64,000 bases of DNA from contig NZ_BMNG01000001.1 in assembly GCF_014646335.1 (NCBI RefSeq), positions 364,235-428,234 of the forward strand, read 5' to 3'. A program made the translations under genes and the position numbers. This document shows positions 1 to 8,976 of this stretch, in pieces; the stretch's first letter is position 1; each line of letters begins with the position of its first letter. Source of the DNA: Streptomyces lasiicapitis (GTDB taxonomy: Bacteria > Actinomycetota > Actinomycetes > Streptomycetales > Streptomycetaceae). The notes beneath the pieces were generated by a model, which worked only from the letters and a program-made list of their open reading frames with translations, made no database searches and had not been told where the DNA came from.

Positions 1-33
1 GCCACTCGCTCTCTGCCTGCCTGCCGACTCCGG

Positions 34-2259
34 CTAGTTCGCGTTCGTCTCGATCACGCCGGTCCGCTCCGCCGTCGTCTTGCCGCGCAGGGCCTTGCCC
101 ATCGCCTGGGCCACGTCGGTCGGCTGCACCGGCGTCTTCTTGCCGTTGCCGCGCTGGATCAGGACGCCGTCGAAGGTGTTGCCGTAGAGCTGCTTGAGCG
201 TTTCGAGGTCGTACGTCTCCACGAGCTTGCCGCCGTTCACGACCTTCACGCCGAGCACCTGCGGCAGCGACTTCGCCGGGCCGAGCGGGATCGACTTGCC
301 GCCCGCCGAGATCGTCACGTTGGCGGACATGGCGGGCTTGGCGAACTGCTTCATGAACCGGTCGACCTCGGCGTTCGCGACGGTCGGCTTCCGGTTGGTG
401 ACGGGCACCGCGACGGTGCCCGCGCTGCCGGTCTCGACCTGCTTCTCGTACGCCTCGGCGACCGCCGCGGACGCCTTGTCGGCGTCGATGCCCTTGCCCG
501 CCTTGCCGTACACGGGCACGGCCTTGCCGGGCTCGAACTTGACCGTGCCCTCCTTGGCCGATCCTGAGCCGCCCGCGGCGCGCTCCAGGGCGGCCGCCAG
601 CTTCTCCTCGTCGACGGGCATGACGGGCTCGACGACGCGTTCGCCGCCGAAGAGGCCGCCGATCACCGACACCGGGTTGTAGTCGCTGCCCGCGGCCTCG
701 CGCACGGTGGCCTGGCTGTCGAGGGTGAGGCCCGCCTGGTCCGGCTTCAGGGTGACCTGGTCGCCGCCCACCGTCAGCTTCAGCGGCTTGGTGACGCGCT
801 CGCCGAGCGCCGCGTCGAGCTTCTTCACGGCCTCGTCGCGGGTGCCGCCGCCGACGTCGACGCCGAGGACGGTGGTGCCCTTCGGTACGTCGGCATGGTT
901 CATCAAAAGCCCCGCGCCGTACGCCCCGCAGCCGATGACGACGACCACACCGGTGAGGAGGACCAGCTTGTTGCGGCCCTTCTTCTTTTTCTTGGGCGCG
1001 GACGCGGCCGGAACGTTCGGCTGGACCGGCTCGGGCAGCTTGGGCGGGGTGTGCGGGCCCGGCTCGGTCAGGTGCGCGCCGGGCGCGAACGGGGAGTTCT
1101 GGGCGGGCGGGACGACGGGGATGCCGCTGTTCAGCGTGTCGCCGGAGACATTGCCGCCGGGGGCGCCGGTACCGGGGGCGGGCGGGCGCTGGCCGCCGGG
1201 GCCCGCGGGGCCGCCGGGCATCTGCTTCTGCGGCGTGAGGATGGCGGTGTCGTCGCTCAGGCGGCCGGGGCCACCGGGGCCGACGGGGGCACCAGGGACG
1301 GCCGGGCCGTCACCGTAGGCACCGCCATCGCCGTAGGCACCGCCGTCACCGTAAGCGCCACTGCCGTCGCCGTACGCCCCACCACCGTCGCCAAAGGCGT
1401 CGGAAGCGGCGCGGTACCCGCCGTGCTCGGGCTGCGGGGTGGGCGGCAGCAGCGGACCGTCGCCGGTCACCGGCCCGCCGGTCGGCCCGGTGGGGCCGTA
1501 GTCGCCCTCACCGCCGGAGAAGTACGGCAGATCCCCACGCTGCGGCTCCCCGCCGAGCGCCCCGCCCGACCCCAGCGGCCCGGCGGCGACGGCACCGGAC
1601 ACGTCGTACGAACCAGTGCCGGAACCGGACGGACCAGAAGAGGAAGGCGAACCGGAGGAAGGGGACGGAGAAGAAGGAGAAGAAGGGGACGAAGCGGAAG
1701 GGACGGACGAATCCGTAGAAGTCGCCCCGCCCTTCGGGGAACTCTTGCGCGGCGCGAACCAGTCGCTCGCCTTCTCGTCGCCGTCCGCGCCACCGGCTGC
1801 GCCCTGCGGCGCCGCCCCGGAGGGGGAACCGGCGGCGGAGGCCGGGGACGACGAAGAGGGGCCCGAGGGCACGGAGGACGCCCCCGTGGCCGAAGGACCG
1901 GCGAGTCCCGTCGCACCCGCGCCGCTGAGGGCGCCCGCGCCCGAACCCGCGCTACCGGCGCCGTCCGCACGCGTGGGGTCCGCGCCTCTGTCGCCGTCGG
2001 CGTCGCCGACCGGCGTGCGCATGACGACCGGCGGGATCGGCCGCGAACCGGGGATGTTGATCCGGATGCGGGTGGTCAGCGTGGTCTCGGTCTTGGGTTC
2101 GTCGTTCCGCTCGTCGCCGGCACCCTGGCCGACGCCGTCCGGACCGCCCTCGGGCGCGGCGCCCTGTGCGGGCGAGCCGTACGGCGGCGTGCCCGACGGG
2201 TACGCGGCCCCCGTGCGTCCCTGGGGACCGGAGGACGAACTGTCAGTTTCACGACTCAA
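34..2259 (-). CDS. YoaR/VanW-type peptidoglycan-binding-like membrane protein
   Basis: The protein has 741 residues. The first ~420 are very rich in Gly, Pro, Ser and Ala, with a short tandem GAYGDG repeat around residues 290-320. A Lys-rich stop-transfer patch (KKKKKGRNK) and one hydrophobic helix (~430-452) follow, then a ~285-residue extracytoplasmic part. That part reads like tandem copies of the putative peptidoglycan-binding fold of YoaR/VanW proteins (VLGVDVGGGTRDEAVKKLD, then a second copy further on); no VanW catalytic domain is visible. Topology is type II: a long disordered cytoplasmic N-terminus and an outer domain. The TTG start is chosen because AGGAG lies 8 nt upstream. A role in the cell wall is inferred from the fold only; no substrate can be named. 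Confidence 0.72.
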   Translation of the reverse strand: MSRETDSSSSGPQGRTGAAYPSGTPPYGSPAQGAAPEGGPDGVGQGAGDERNDEPKTETTLTTRIRINIPGSRPIPPVVMRTPVGDADGDRGADPTRADGAGSAGSGAGALSGAGATGLAGPSATGASSVPSGPSSSSPASAAGSPSGAAPQGAAGGADGDEKASDWFAPRKSSPKGGATSTDSSVPSASSPSSPSSPSPSSGSPSSSGPSGSGTGSYDVSGAVAAGPLGSGGALGGEPQRGDLPYFSGGEGDYGPTGPTGGPVTGDGPLLPPTPQPEHGGYRAASDAFGDGGGAYGDGSGAYGDGGAYGDGGAYGDGPAVPGAPVGPGGPGRLSDDTAILTPQKQMPGGPAGPGGQRPPAPGTGAPGGNVSGDTLNSGIPVVPPAQNSPFAPGAHLTEPGPHTPPKLPEPVQPNVPAASAPKKKKKGRNKLVLLTGVVVVIGCGAYGAGLLMNHADVPKGTTVLGVDVGGGTRDEAVKKLDAALGERVTKPLKLTVGGDQVTLKPDQAGLTLDSQATVREAAGSDYNPVSVIGGLFGGERVVEPVMPVDEEKLAAALERAAGGSGSAKEGTVKFEPGKAVPVYGKAGKGIDADKASAAVAEAYEKQVETGSAGTVAVPVTNRKPTVANAEVDRFMKQFAKPAMSANVTISAGGKSIPLGPAKSLPQVLGVKVVNGGKLVETYDLETLKQLYGNTFDGVLIQRGNGKKTPVQPTDVAQAMGKALRGKTTAERTGVIETNAN

Positions 2260-2399
2260 GGCAGGTTCTCCTGGTTGGCTCCGCCGCCCGTCTCGACCAC
2301 TCGGGCGGCTCGGCGGCGCGCACCACCATACTGGCCGCCGCCCACGGTCATCCCGTGACCGGCGTCAAACCCGTGCGGGACACGGGTTCAAGTGGTACG

Positions 2400-2972
2400 T
2401 CACTTGCCAAGTCGGGCGTCGGACGGGCCCGGTTGCGGTGACTGCCCGAGGGTGGCACACATCACAGCCACGCCCATACCGCCCAACAGGAAGACGTACG
2501 AGCCGACGCCGGCGCCGAACACGAAGTCACCCTCCGGACGCGTGGCCGTGAGCAGCATGACCGCGACGAGCCAGCCCGCGGCGGGCGCGACGGCGCCGCC
2601 CCGGGTGCCGGTGGCGCGCGATCCGCCGTAGAAGGCGCCCGCGGCGCCGAGCAGCGCGAGCAGCAATCCGCCCGGGAACCAGCCCTGTTGGACGAGCGCG
2701 CCCGCGACCCCGACGACCACGCCGAGCACGAAGAGCCCGGCGTACGCGGCCAGGCGCGCGACCTTGAGCGGCTGCGCCAGAAAGCTGCCCGGGGCCGCGG
2801 CGGCGCCGGAGCCACCGGAACCGGACGCTCCGCGCGCGGGAGCCGCCGCCGCACCGCGACCGGTGGATGCGGACGTACCGCTTCCGCCCCCCTTGGAGGC
2901 ACCCGCCGGGGCCTTGCCTGCCGAAGCCTTGCCCGTGGACGAAGAGGACGAAGCCCTCGACCGCGCGCTCAC
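2400..2972 (-). CDS. small multi-pass membrane protein (DUF6113-like), coupled to mshB
   Basis: The protein has 190 residues. The first ~75 are Ser/Ala/Gly-rich and probably disordered and cytoplasmic. About four hydrophobic segments follow, including [13 protein letters not shown] and [15 protein letters not shown]. The reading frame stays open upstream to 3308, but that part only mirrors mshB. The start is taken as the GTG at 2972, because it overlaps the mshB stop in a GTGA arrangement, the classical sign of translational coupling. Function is unknown. It resembles the DUF6113 family, which I recall lying beside mshB in streptomycetes (not verified). Co-translation with mshB is the only functional hint. 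Confidence 0.75.
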   Translation of the reverse strand: MSARSRASSSSSTGKASAGKAPAGASKGGGSGTSASTGRGAAAAPARGASGSGGSGAAAAPGSFLAQPLKVARLAAYAGLFVLGVVVGVAGALVQQGWFPGGLLLALLGAAGAFYGGSRATGTRGGAVAPAAGWLVAVMLLTATRPEGDFVFGAGVGSYVFLLGGMGVAVMCATLGQSPQPGPSDARLGK

Positions 2973-3895
2973 TTCCCGCCCTCCGTAGCCGCCGCGCCGG
3001 ACCCTGCCACATCGAGCCCCGCGAACAAATCCGTCTCGCGCACCCCGCGCACCGCGCCCGCCTCGCCTCTCACCAGCTCGTAGTACTCCACGTCGAAGAT
3101 CGGCTGCGCCAGGCCGTTGGACAGCGCGAACAACGGCTCGCCGACCTCGATCTGGGTCACGTGGGCGCGCATCGCGGCCGCCTTCGCCGCCCCGAAGTCC
3201 CGCCCGTCGATCTCGGCCGTGACGCGCTCGTCGTCGATGACACCCGGCACGTCGGCCACCGCGGCGGCGGCCGTGAACGGCGAGTCGCCGAGGGCGCCCG
3301 CAAGCCACCGGAAGCGTTCCTCGACGACGGAGCGGGGCACGCGGTTCCAGTAGACCTTGGCGACGGTGTGCGGGTCGCCCAGGTCGGCGCGGAAGGCGGG
3401 CTCGGCCGCGAGCTCCGCGGCGCGCATGGCGACGCGGTGGGCCTGGATGTGGTCGGGGTGGCCGTAGCCGCCGTCCGGGTCGTAGGTGACGAGCACCTGG
3501 GGGCGCAGCTCGCGGATCACCTCGACGAGGTGCGCGGCGGCCTCGTCGACGTCGGCGGACCAGAAGGCGCCGGGGCGGTGGTTCTGCTCGGTGCCCATCA
3601 TCCCGGAGTCGCGATAGCGGCCGGTCCCGCCGAGGAAGCGGTGGTCGGCGACGCCGAGCTCCTTCATCGCGGCGGCGAGCTCACCGATGCGGTGCGCGCC
3701 GAGCGCGTCCTCGCGGTCGGCGGCCAGATGCGCGAGCGCGGGCGGGATGACCTCGCCCTCCTCGCCGAGTGTGCAGGTCACCACCGTGACTCGGGCGCCC
3801 CCGGCCGCGTACTTGGCCATGGTCGCGCCATTGTTGATCGACTCGTCGTCGGGGTGCGCGTGCACGAACAGCAGGCACCGGGCGGGTTCCGTCAT
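2969..3895 (-). CDS. mshB: N-acetyl-1-D-myo-inositol-2-amino-2-deoxy-alpha-D-glucopyranoside deacetylase
   Basis: MshB removes the acetyl group from GlcNAc-inositol in mycothiol biosynthesis, the main low-molecular-weight thiol pathway of actinobacteria. It is a cytoplasmic zinc enzyme of the LmbE/PIG-L family. The family signature VHAHPDDES sits at residues 11-19, with zinc ligands His14 and Asp17; the third ligand is expected at His149 in GHPDH. Length (308 aa) is normal. The frame opens with a GTG at 3901, but the ATG at 3895 is preferred because a TAGGCT box lies exactly 6 nt upstream and there is no Shine-Dalgarno sequence, which suggests leaderless mRNA. The downstream membrane-protein gene overlaps its stop. 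LmbE-like paralogues such as mca exist; the ~308-aa length and the neighbourhood favour mshB. Confidence 0.9.
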   Translation of the reverse strand: MTEPARCLLFVHAHPDDESINNGATMAKYAAGGARVTVVTCTLGEEGEVIPPALAHLAADREDALGAHRIGELAAAMKELGVADHRFLGGTGRYRDSGMMGTEQNHRPGAFWSADVDEAAAHLVEVIRELRPQVLVTYDPDGGYGHPDHIQAHRVAMRAAELAAEPAFRADLGDPHTVAKVYWNRVPRSVVEERFRWLAGALGDSPFTAAAAVADVPGVIDDERVTAEIDGRDFGAAKAAAMRAHVTQIEVGEPLFALSNGLAQPIFDVEYYELVRGEAGAVRGVRETDLFAGLDVAGSGAAATEGGK

Positions 3896-3901
3896 GAGCA
3901 C

Positions 3902-3907
3902 AGCCTA
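3902..3907 (-). promoter_or_regulatory. -10 box for leaderless mshB
   Basis: TAGGCT lies 6 nt before the ATG at 3895. Transcription from this box would start at or within a base of the initiator codon. Confidence 0.55.
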
Positions 3908-4009
3908 CGAGCCCGCGACGCACCGCCGCGGGCTCGAGTCCCGTCCCCCTGTGACCTCGCCGGGTCTCCCCGGGCCGCCGGACGGCGGCCGCGTGCCCGG
4001 CGGGCGCCG

Positions 4010-4204
4010 TCAGAACTTTATGTCCTCGATGACCCCCGCGAGATTGGTCGACAGCTCATCGATGGTCGGAGCGACCGACGAACTCGCGAGATAGAAGCCG
4101 AGCAACGCGCACACGATCGCGTGGATCGTCTTGAGCCCCTGTTTCCGCACCAGCATGATCACGATGATCGCCAGCAGCAGCACCACCGATACCGAGAGTG
4201 CCAC
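4010..4204 (-). CDS. small two-helix membrane protein
   Basis: This 64-residue protein starts at a GTG with a good ribosome-binding site (GGGAGGT, 8 nt away). It has one strong hydrophobic helix at residues 3-19 (VSVVLLLAIIVIML), a short basic loop (RKQGLK), a second helix at about 27-45 and a polar tail ending IEDIKF. It lies between mshB and the divergent S9 peptidase. The strong RBS and clean two-helix pattern favour a real gene despite its size. I do not recognise a characterised homologue and no function is claimed. Confidence 0.7.
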   Translation of the reverse strand: MALSVSVVLLLAIIVIMLVRKQGLKTIHAIVCALLGFYLASSSVAPTIDELSTNLAGVIEDIKF

Positions 4205-4403
4205 GGCGGTTCACCTCCCATTCCCGTGTCCCGACAAAGATCCCAACCCACTGTCCCGAACTGCCCCGAGCCGCCCCCTGCGTCTGGCCGACAGGACTCA
4301 ACTCACCGTGCCAGCAAGGTCATACCCACCAAGCGCTACGGATCATAACTATGTGTCGAGCCACATGAGTCGGAGCACCGCAGCACGAGGGGCGCATCGG
4401 CCA

Positions 4404-4409
4404 TAGGCT
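4404..4409 (+). promoter_or_regulatory. -10 box for leaderless S9 peptidase gene
   Basis: TAGGCT lies 6 nt before the ATG at 4416; no Shine-Dalgarno sequence is present. Confidence 0.55.
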
Positions 4410-4415
4410 CGGGGA

Positions 4416-6590
4416 ATGACCACCGAGACCCCCGAAACCGACGTGCCCCAGGAGGGTTCCGCGCAGCGGCTTTCCTTCCCGCGGCAGCACGCCCGAACGC
4501 AGCGCTTCTCCCTCGGCGCGCCCCGCGCCTTCACCGTGGCTCCCGACGGTTCCCGCGTCGTGTTCGTCCGCTCCGGCTCCGGCACCGACCGGTCCGGCCG
4601 GCTGTGGGTCCTGGACCTCGCGGACGGGGACGCGACCGAACGCGTGGCGGCCGATCCGCAGGCGCTCCTCGACGGCTCGGCGGAGCAGCTGTCGGCCGCC
4701 GAGCGGGCCCGGCGCGAGCGCAGCCGCGAGGGCGGCGCGGGCATCGTCGGGTACGCCACGGACGCGGCCGTGGAACTGGCCGCGTTCGCGCTGTCCGGCA
4801 AGCTGTTCGCCGCGGAGCTGCGGGCGGGCACGGCACGCGAACTGCCCGTGCCAGGACCGGTGATCGACCCGCGGCCCTCGCCCGACGGCCGTCACATCGC
4901 GTACGTCGCCCGGGGCGCCCTGCGCGTCACGGGCGCCGACGGCGGGGACGACCGCGCGCTCGCGGCACCGGACGCCGTGGAGGCGGACACGGTGACGTAC
5001 GGACTGGCGGAGTTCATCGCGGCCGAGGAGATGCAGCGCTCCCGGGGCTTCTGGTGGTCACCCGAGTCCGACCGGCTCCTGGTCGCGCGGGTGGACGACG
5101 CGCCCGTGCAGCGCTGGTGGATCGCGGACCCCGCGCACCCGGACCGGGAGCCGACGGCGGTCGCCTACCCGGCCGCCGGTACGGCCAACGCGGACGTACG
5201 CCTCTTCGTGGTCGGTCTGGACGGGGTGCGCACGGAGGTCGCCTGGGACCGGGCCCGCTACCCCTATCTGGCGCGGGTGCACTGGTCGACGGACGGCGCA
5301 CCGCTGGTCCTGGTGCAGGCCCGCGATCAGCGCAGCGCGCTGTATCTCGCGGTGGACCCGGACACCGGCGCGACGCGGATGGTGCACGCCGACGAGGACG
5401 ACGACTGGCTTGAACTCTTCCCCGGATCGCCCTGCTGGTCGCCGAGCGGGCGCCTGGTGCGGATCGCGGACGAGGGCGGCGCGCGTGTCCTCGCCTGGGG
5501 CGAGCGGCCGCTGACGGGCTCGTCGCTCCATGTGCGCGCGGTGCTCGACGTGACCGAGGACTCCGCGCTGATCTCGGCGTCCGCGGGTCCGGGCGCCGCC
5601 GATCAGGAGCTCGGCGAGGTGCATGTCTACCGCGTCAACGAACTCGGCGTGGAGCGGGTCTCGCAGGAGCCCGGGGTGCACTCCGCCGTCCGGGCGGGCG
5701 ACATCACCGTGCTGGTTTCGGCCACTCTCGACCGTCCCGGCTCACGCGTGTCCGTGCTGCGCGACGGCAAGCAGGTGGCGACCGTCGCCTCGCACGCCCA
5801 GCGCCCGGGGCTCACCCCGCGCGTGACGCTCACGGAAGGGGGCGCGCGGCAGATTCCGTGCGCCGTGCTGCTCCCCACGGGGTACGACCCGTCGGCGGGT
5901 CCGCTCCCCGTACTCATGGATCCGTACGGCGGTCCCCACGCGCAGCGGGTCCTCAAGGCGCAGAACGTCTACCTCACTTCCCAGTGGTTCGCCGACCAGG
6001 GCTTCGCCGTGGTGATCGCCGACGGGCGTGGCACGCCCGGCCGCTCCCCCGCCTGGGAGAAGGCCGTCAACGGCGATCTCACGCGCACCCTCGACGACCA
6101 GGTCGACGCGCTGCACGGCCTCGCGGAGCGCTTTCCCCTCGACCTGAGCCGTGTCGCCATGCGCGGCTGGTCCTTCGGCGGCTATCTCTCCGCCATGGCC
6201 GTCCTGCGCCGGCCCGACGTCTTCCACGCCGCCGTCGCCGGCGCGCCCGTCACCGATCTCCGCCTCTACGACACCCACTACCAGGAGCGCTACCTCGGCG
6301 ACCCCGCCACCTCCCCCGAGGCCTACCGCAACAGCTCCCTCGTCTCCGACGACGGGCTCGTCGACCCCGGTGAGCCGCACCGGCCGATGCTGATCATCCA
6401 CGGCCTCGCCGACGACAACGTGGTCGTGGCGCACGCGCTGCGACTCTCTTCCGCACTTCTCGCCGCAGGCCGCCCGCACGAGGTCCTGCCCCTCTCCGGG
6501 GTCACGCACATGACCCCCCAGGAGCAAGTCGCCGAGAACCTGCTCCTGCTCCAGGTCGACTTCCTCAAGCGCTCGCTGGGCCTGCCGTAG
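4416..6590 (+). CDS. S9 family prolyl oligopeptidase (DPP-IV-like)
   Basis: This is a 724-residue serine peptidase of clan SC. The N-terminal ~440 residues carry beta-propeller-like repeats and a DPP-IV-type N domain. The catalytic alpha/beta-hydrolase domain fills the C-terminal ~260 residues. The nucleophile is Ser586 in GWSFGGY, the acid is Asp666 in HGLADDNV and the base is His698 in GVTHMT, in the order expected for the family. A Glu-Glu pair (AEEMQRS) resembles the double-Glu motif that binds the substrate amino terminus in DPP-IV enzymes, so release of N-terminal dipeptides is plausible. No signal peptide is visible, so it is probably cytoplasmic. Two oligopeptide importers lie just downstream, so it may degrade imported peptides; that is inference from context. 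Confidence 0.9.
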   Translation: MTTETPETDVPQEGSAQRLSFPRQHARTQRFSLGAPRAFTVAPDGSRVVFVRSGSGTDRSGRLWVLDLADGDATERVAADPQALLDGSAEQLSAAERARRERSREGGAGIVGYATDAAVELAAFALSGKLFAAELRAGTARELPVPGPVIDPRPSPDGRHIAYVARGALRVTGADGGDDRALAAPDAVEADTVTYGLAEFIAAEEMQRSRGFWWSPESDRLLVARVDDAPVQRWWIADPAHPDREPTAVAYPAAGTANADVRLFVVGLDGVRTEVAWDRARYPYLARVHWSTDGAPLVLVQARDQRSALYLAVDPDTGATRMVHADEDDDWLELFPGSPCWSPSGRLVRIADEGGARVLAWGERPLTGSSLHVRAVLDVTEDSALISASAGPGAADQELGEVHVYRVNELGVERVSQEPGVHSAVRAGDITVLVSATLDRPGSRVSVLRDGKQVATVASHAQRPGLTPRVTLTEGGARQIPCAVLLPTGYDPSAGPLPVLMDPYGGPHAQRVLKAQNVYLTSQWFADQGFAVVIADGRGTPGRSPAWEKAVNGDLTRTLDDQVDALHGLAERFPLDLSRVAMRGWSFGGYLSAMAVLRRPDVFHAAVAGAPVTDLRLYDTHYQERYLGDPATSPEAYRNSSLVSDDGLVDPGEPHRPMLIIHGLADDNVVVAHALRLSSALLAAGRPHEVLPLSGVTHMTPQEQVAENLLLLQVDFLKRSLGLP

Positions 6591-6609
6591 CCACGGCTCG
6601 CACGGCACG

Positions 6610-6643
6610 ACCGGCCGGGGTGACATGGCGCACCCCGGCCGGT
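6610..6643 (+). terminator. stem-loop terminator after S9 peptidase
   Basis: A perfect 13-bp inverted repeat (6610-6622 with 6631-6643) encloses an 8-nt loop, 20 nt past the stop codon. There is no U-tract, as is usual for Streptomyces intrinsic terminators. Confidence 0.75.
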
Positions 6644-6729
6644 CCAACGGCACCCGCACGGCCGTACGCCACCAGGATGGCGCGCCCTCATATCGGCCCT
6701 GGGTCGCCGGGGTTGCCACCCTGTTTCCT

Positions 6730-6907
6730 CGCGGGGCGCCCCAGACCCGCCCCTTTCCCAAAACTGGGGCTCCGCCCCAGACCCCGCCGCGCCGGCAAGG
6801 TATAGCCCGTCCGGCGTTTGAGGACGAGGCGCGGAGCGCCGATAGCGGGGGTCCAGGGGGCGGCAGCCCCCTGGTTACGGGAAGGGGCGGGCCCGGGGCG
6901 CCCCGCG
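6730..6907. repeat. dispersed non-coding element with inverted ends
   Basis: This 178-bp segment is bounded by ~30-bp imperfect inverted ends (6730-6759 and 6879-6907). Inside are a small palindrome around TGGGGCTCCGCCCCA and a core GCCCGTCCGGCGTTTGAGG (6805-6823) that recurs exactly, in reverse orientation, at 26042-26060. It fills the gap between the S9 gene and the end of the first Opp operon and stops 5 nt from that operon's last stop codon, so it may also act as its terminator. No coding potential is seen. Similar intergenic repeats are a familiar feature of Streptomyces genomes. Confidence 0.65.
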
Positions 6908-6912
6908 AAGGC

Positions 6913-7935
6913 CTACGGCACCACGTGTTTCTCCTCGGCGAAGTGACACGCGGAGTCATGCGCCGCAGGCCCACTCGTCAGGCGGAACTCCGCCGGCACG
7001 GCGAGTGCCGGGACCTCGAGGGCGCACCGCTCCTGCGCCTTCCAGCAGCGCGTCCGAAACCGACACCCCGAGGGCGGATTCGCGGGCGAGGGCACATCCC
7101 CGCTCAAAATGATCCGCTCACGGTGCGCACGGGCCGTGGGATCCGGCACCGGCACGGCGGACAGCAACGCCTGCGTGTACGGATGCGTCGGATGCTCGTA
7201 GATCTCCGCGTCCGACCCGGTCTCGACGATCCGCCCGAGGTACATCACCCCGACCCGGTCGGAGATGTGACGGACGATCGACAGGTCGTGGGCGATGAAG
7301 ACGTACGAAAGCTCGAATTCGGTCTGGAGCTTGTCCAGCAGGTTCACGACCTGCGCCTGCACCGACACATCGAGCGCCGAAACCGGCTCGTCGGCCACGA
7401 TGATCTCGGGCCGCAGCGCGAGCCCGCGCGCGATCCCGATGCGCTGGCGCTGACCGCCCGAGAACTGGTGGGGATAGCGGTTGATGTACTCGGGGTTGAG
7501 GCCGACGACGTCGAGGAGCTCCTGGACCTTCTGGCGGCGCGAACCCTTCGGGGCCACCTCGGGGTGGATCTCGTACGGCTCCCCGATGATGTCGCCGACG
7601 GTCATCCGGGGGTTGAGCGAGGTGTAGGGGTCCTGGAACACCATCTGGATGTTCCGGCGGACCGCCTTCAGCGCACGGCCGGACAGCCGCGTGATGTCCT
7701 CGCCCTTGTAACGGATCACCCCGGCGGTGGGCCGCTCCAGGTTGACGAGCATCTTCGCGACGGTGGACTTCCCGCACCCGGACTCCCCGACGATCCCGAG
7801 CGTCTCCCCGGTGCCGAGGTCGAAGTCCACGCCGTCGACGGCCTTCACCGCGCCGATCTGGCGCTTGATCAGAATCCCCTGCGTGAGCGGATAGTGCTTC
7901 ACGAGCCCCCGCACCTCCAGGATGGGCTCAGCCAC
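6913..7935 (-). CDS. oligopeptide ABC transporter ATP-binding protein (OppF-type)
   Basis: This is a 340-residue cytoplasmic ATPase of a peptide importer and the last gene of the first Opp operon. It has Walker [10 protein letters not shown], the Q-loop in [22 protein letters not shown] signature [17 protein letters not shown], Walker [16 protein letters not shown], the switch His in [14 protein letters not shown], and the C-terminal oligopeptide/dipeptide extension with cysteines ([15 protein letters not shown]) that in this family can bind an Fe-S cluster. Its ATG overlaps the end of the partner ATPase gene by 8 nt. It is closely related to the second-operon ATPase at 15020-16183, including long stretches of near-identical DNA. 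Confidence 0.93.
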   Translation of the reverse strand: MAEPILEVRGLVKHYPLTQGILIKRQIGAVKAVDGVDFDLGTGETLGIVGESGCGKSTVAKMLVNLERPTAGVIRYKGEDITRLSGRALKAVRRNIQMVFQDPYTSLNPRMTVGDIIGEPYEIHPEVAPKGSRRQKVQELLDVVGLNPEYINRYPHQFSGGQRQRIGIARGLALRPEIIVADEPVSALDVSVQAQVVNLLDKLQTEFELSYVFIAHDLSIVRHISDRVGVMYLGRIVETGSDAEIYEHPTHPYTQALLSAVPVPDPTARAHRERIILSGDVPSPANPPSGCRFRTRCWKAQERCALEVPALAVPAEFRLTSGPAAHDSACHFAEEKHVVP

Positions 7936-8971
7936 GGAGGGTCTCCTTCCAGAAGTGGCAGGCGCTGCGGCGCTCCGCCGTCAGTCCCTCGTACGTGACG
8001 GTGGCCAGCGGCGGGACGTCGGTGCGGCACACGTCCTGGGCCATCGGGCAGCGCGGGTTGAAGGCGCAGCCCGGCGGGATGTTCATCAGATTGGGCGGCA
8101 GTCCCTTGATGGCGAAGAGGTCCTGGCCCTTCTGGTCGAGGCGCGGGATCGATTCGAGCAGGCCCTTGGTGTACGGGTGGGCGGGGGCCTTGTAGATCTC
8201 GTGGACGGGGGCCTTCTCGACGATGCGGCCCGCGTACATGACGGCGATGGTGTCGGCGACGTCGGCGACGACACCCAGGTCGTGGGTGATGAGGATCAGG
8301 CCCATGTTGAGCTCGCGCTGGAGCTCGGCCAGCAGATCCATCACCTGGGCCTGCACCGTCACGTCGAGCGCCGTCGTCGGCTCGTCGGCGATGATCAGGG
8401 ACGGTTCGAGGGCCATCGCCATGGCGATCATGATGCGCTGGCGCATGCCGCCGGAGAACTGGTGCGGGTACTGGGTGACCCGCTCCTTGGCGGCCGGGAT
8501 GCGCACCCGGTCCATCAGCTCGACGGCCTTGGCGCGGGCGTCCTTGCGGGACATCCCGCGGTGCACGGTGAACATCTCGCCGAGCTGGTCGCCGACGCTG
8601 AGCACCGGGTTCAGGGAGCTCAGCGCGTCCTGGAAGATCATGGCCATCCCGGACCCGCGGATCTTGCGCCGCTCCTCCTCCTTGAGCTTCAGCAGGTCCT
8701 GGCCGTGGAAGAGGATCTCGCCGGAGGTGATGCGGCCGGGCGGGATGTCGAGGATGCCCATGATCGCCTGGGCGGTGACGGACTTGCCCGACCCGGACTC
8801 GCCGAGCACCGCGAGCGTCTCGCCCGACCGCACGCCGTACTCGACGCCGTTGACGGCCTTGGCGACGCCGTCGCGGGTCCTGAACTCCACGTGCAGGTCC
8901 CGCACTTCGAGCAGCGGAGGGGCTTCGGTCGCCGTGGGGGCCTCCGTTGCCACAGGGTCCTCGGTTGCCAT
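7928..8971 (-). CDS. oligopeptide ABC transporter ATP-binding protein (OppD-type)
   Basis: The partner ATPase has 347 residues. The frame stays open upstream to 9808, but the upstream part mirrors the permease gene. The ATG at 8971 gives a protein with a short acidic/Ala-Thr N-terminus that leads directly into [11 protein letters not shown], the usual beginning of the nucleotide-binding domain. Visible motifs are [82 protein letters not shown] and the Cys-containing tail [16 protein letters not shown]. It pairs with the OppF-type ATPase to energise uptake. Confidence 0.93.
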   Translation of the reverse strand: MATEDPVATEAPTATEAPPLLEVRDLHVEFRTRDGVAKAVNGVEYGVRSGETLAVLGESGSGKSVTAQAIMGILDIPPGRITSGEILFHGQDLLKLKEEERRKIRGSGMAMIFQDALSSLNPVLSVGDQLGEMFTVHRGMSRKDARAKAVELMDRVRIPAAKERVTQYPHQFSGGMRQRIMIAMAMALEPSLIIADEPTTALDVTVQAQVMDLLAELQRELNMGLILITHDLGVVADVADTIAVMYAGRIVEKAPVHEIYKAPAHPYTKGLLESIPRLDQKGQDLFAIKGLPPNLMNIPPGCAFNPRCPMAQDVCRTDVPPLATVTYEGLTAERRSACHFWKETLRG

Positions 8972-8976
8972 GGGCG

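Noticed and set aside
2375-2415. GGGTTCAAGT resembling a tRNA T-loop
   Set aside because: No acceptor stem, D-arm or anticodon arm can be paired around it.
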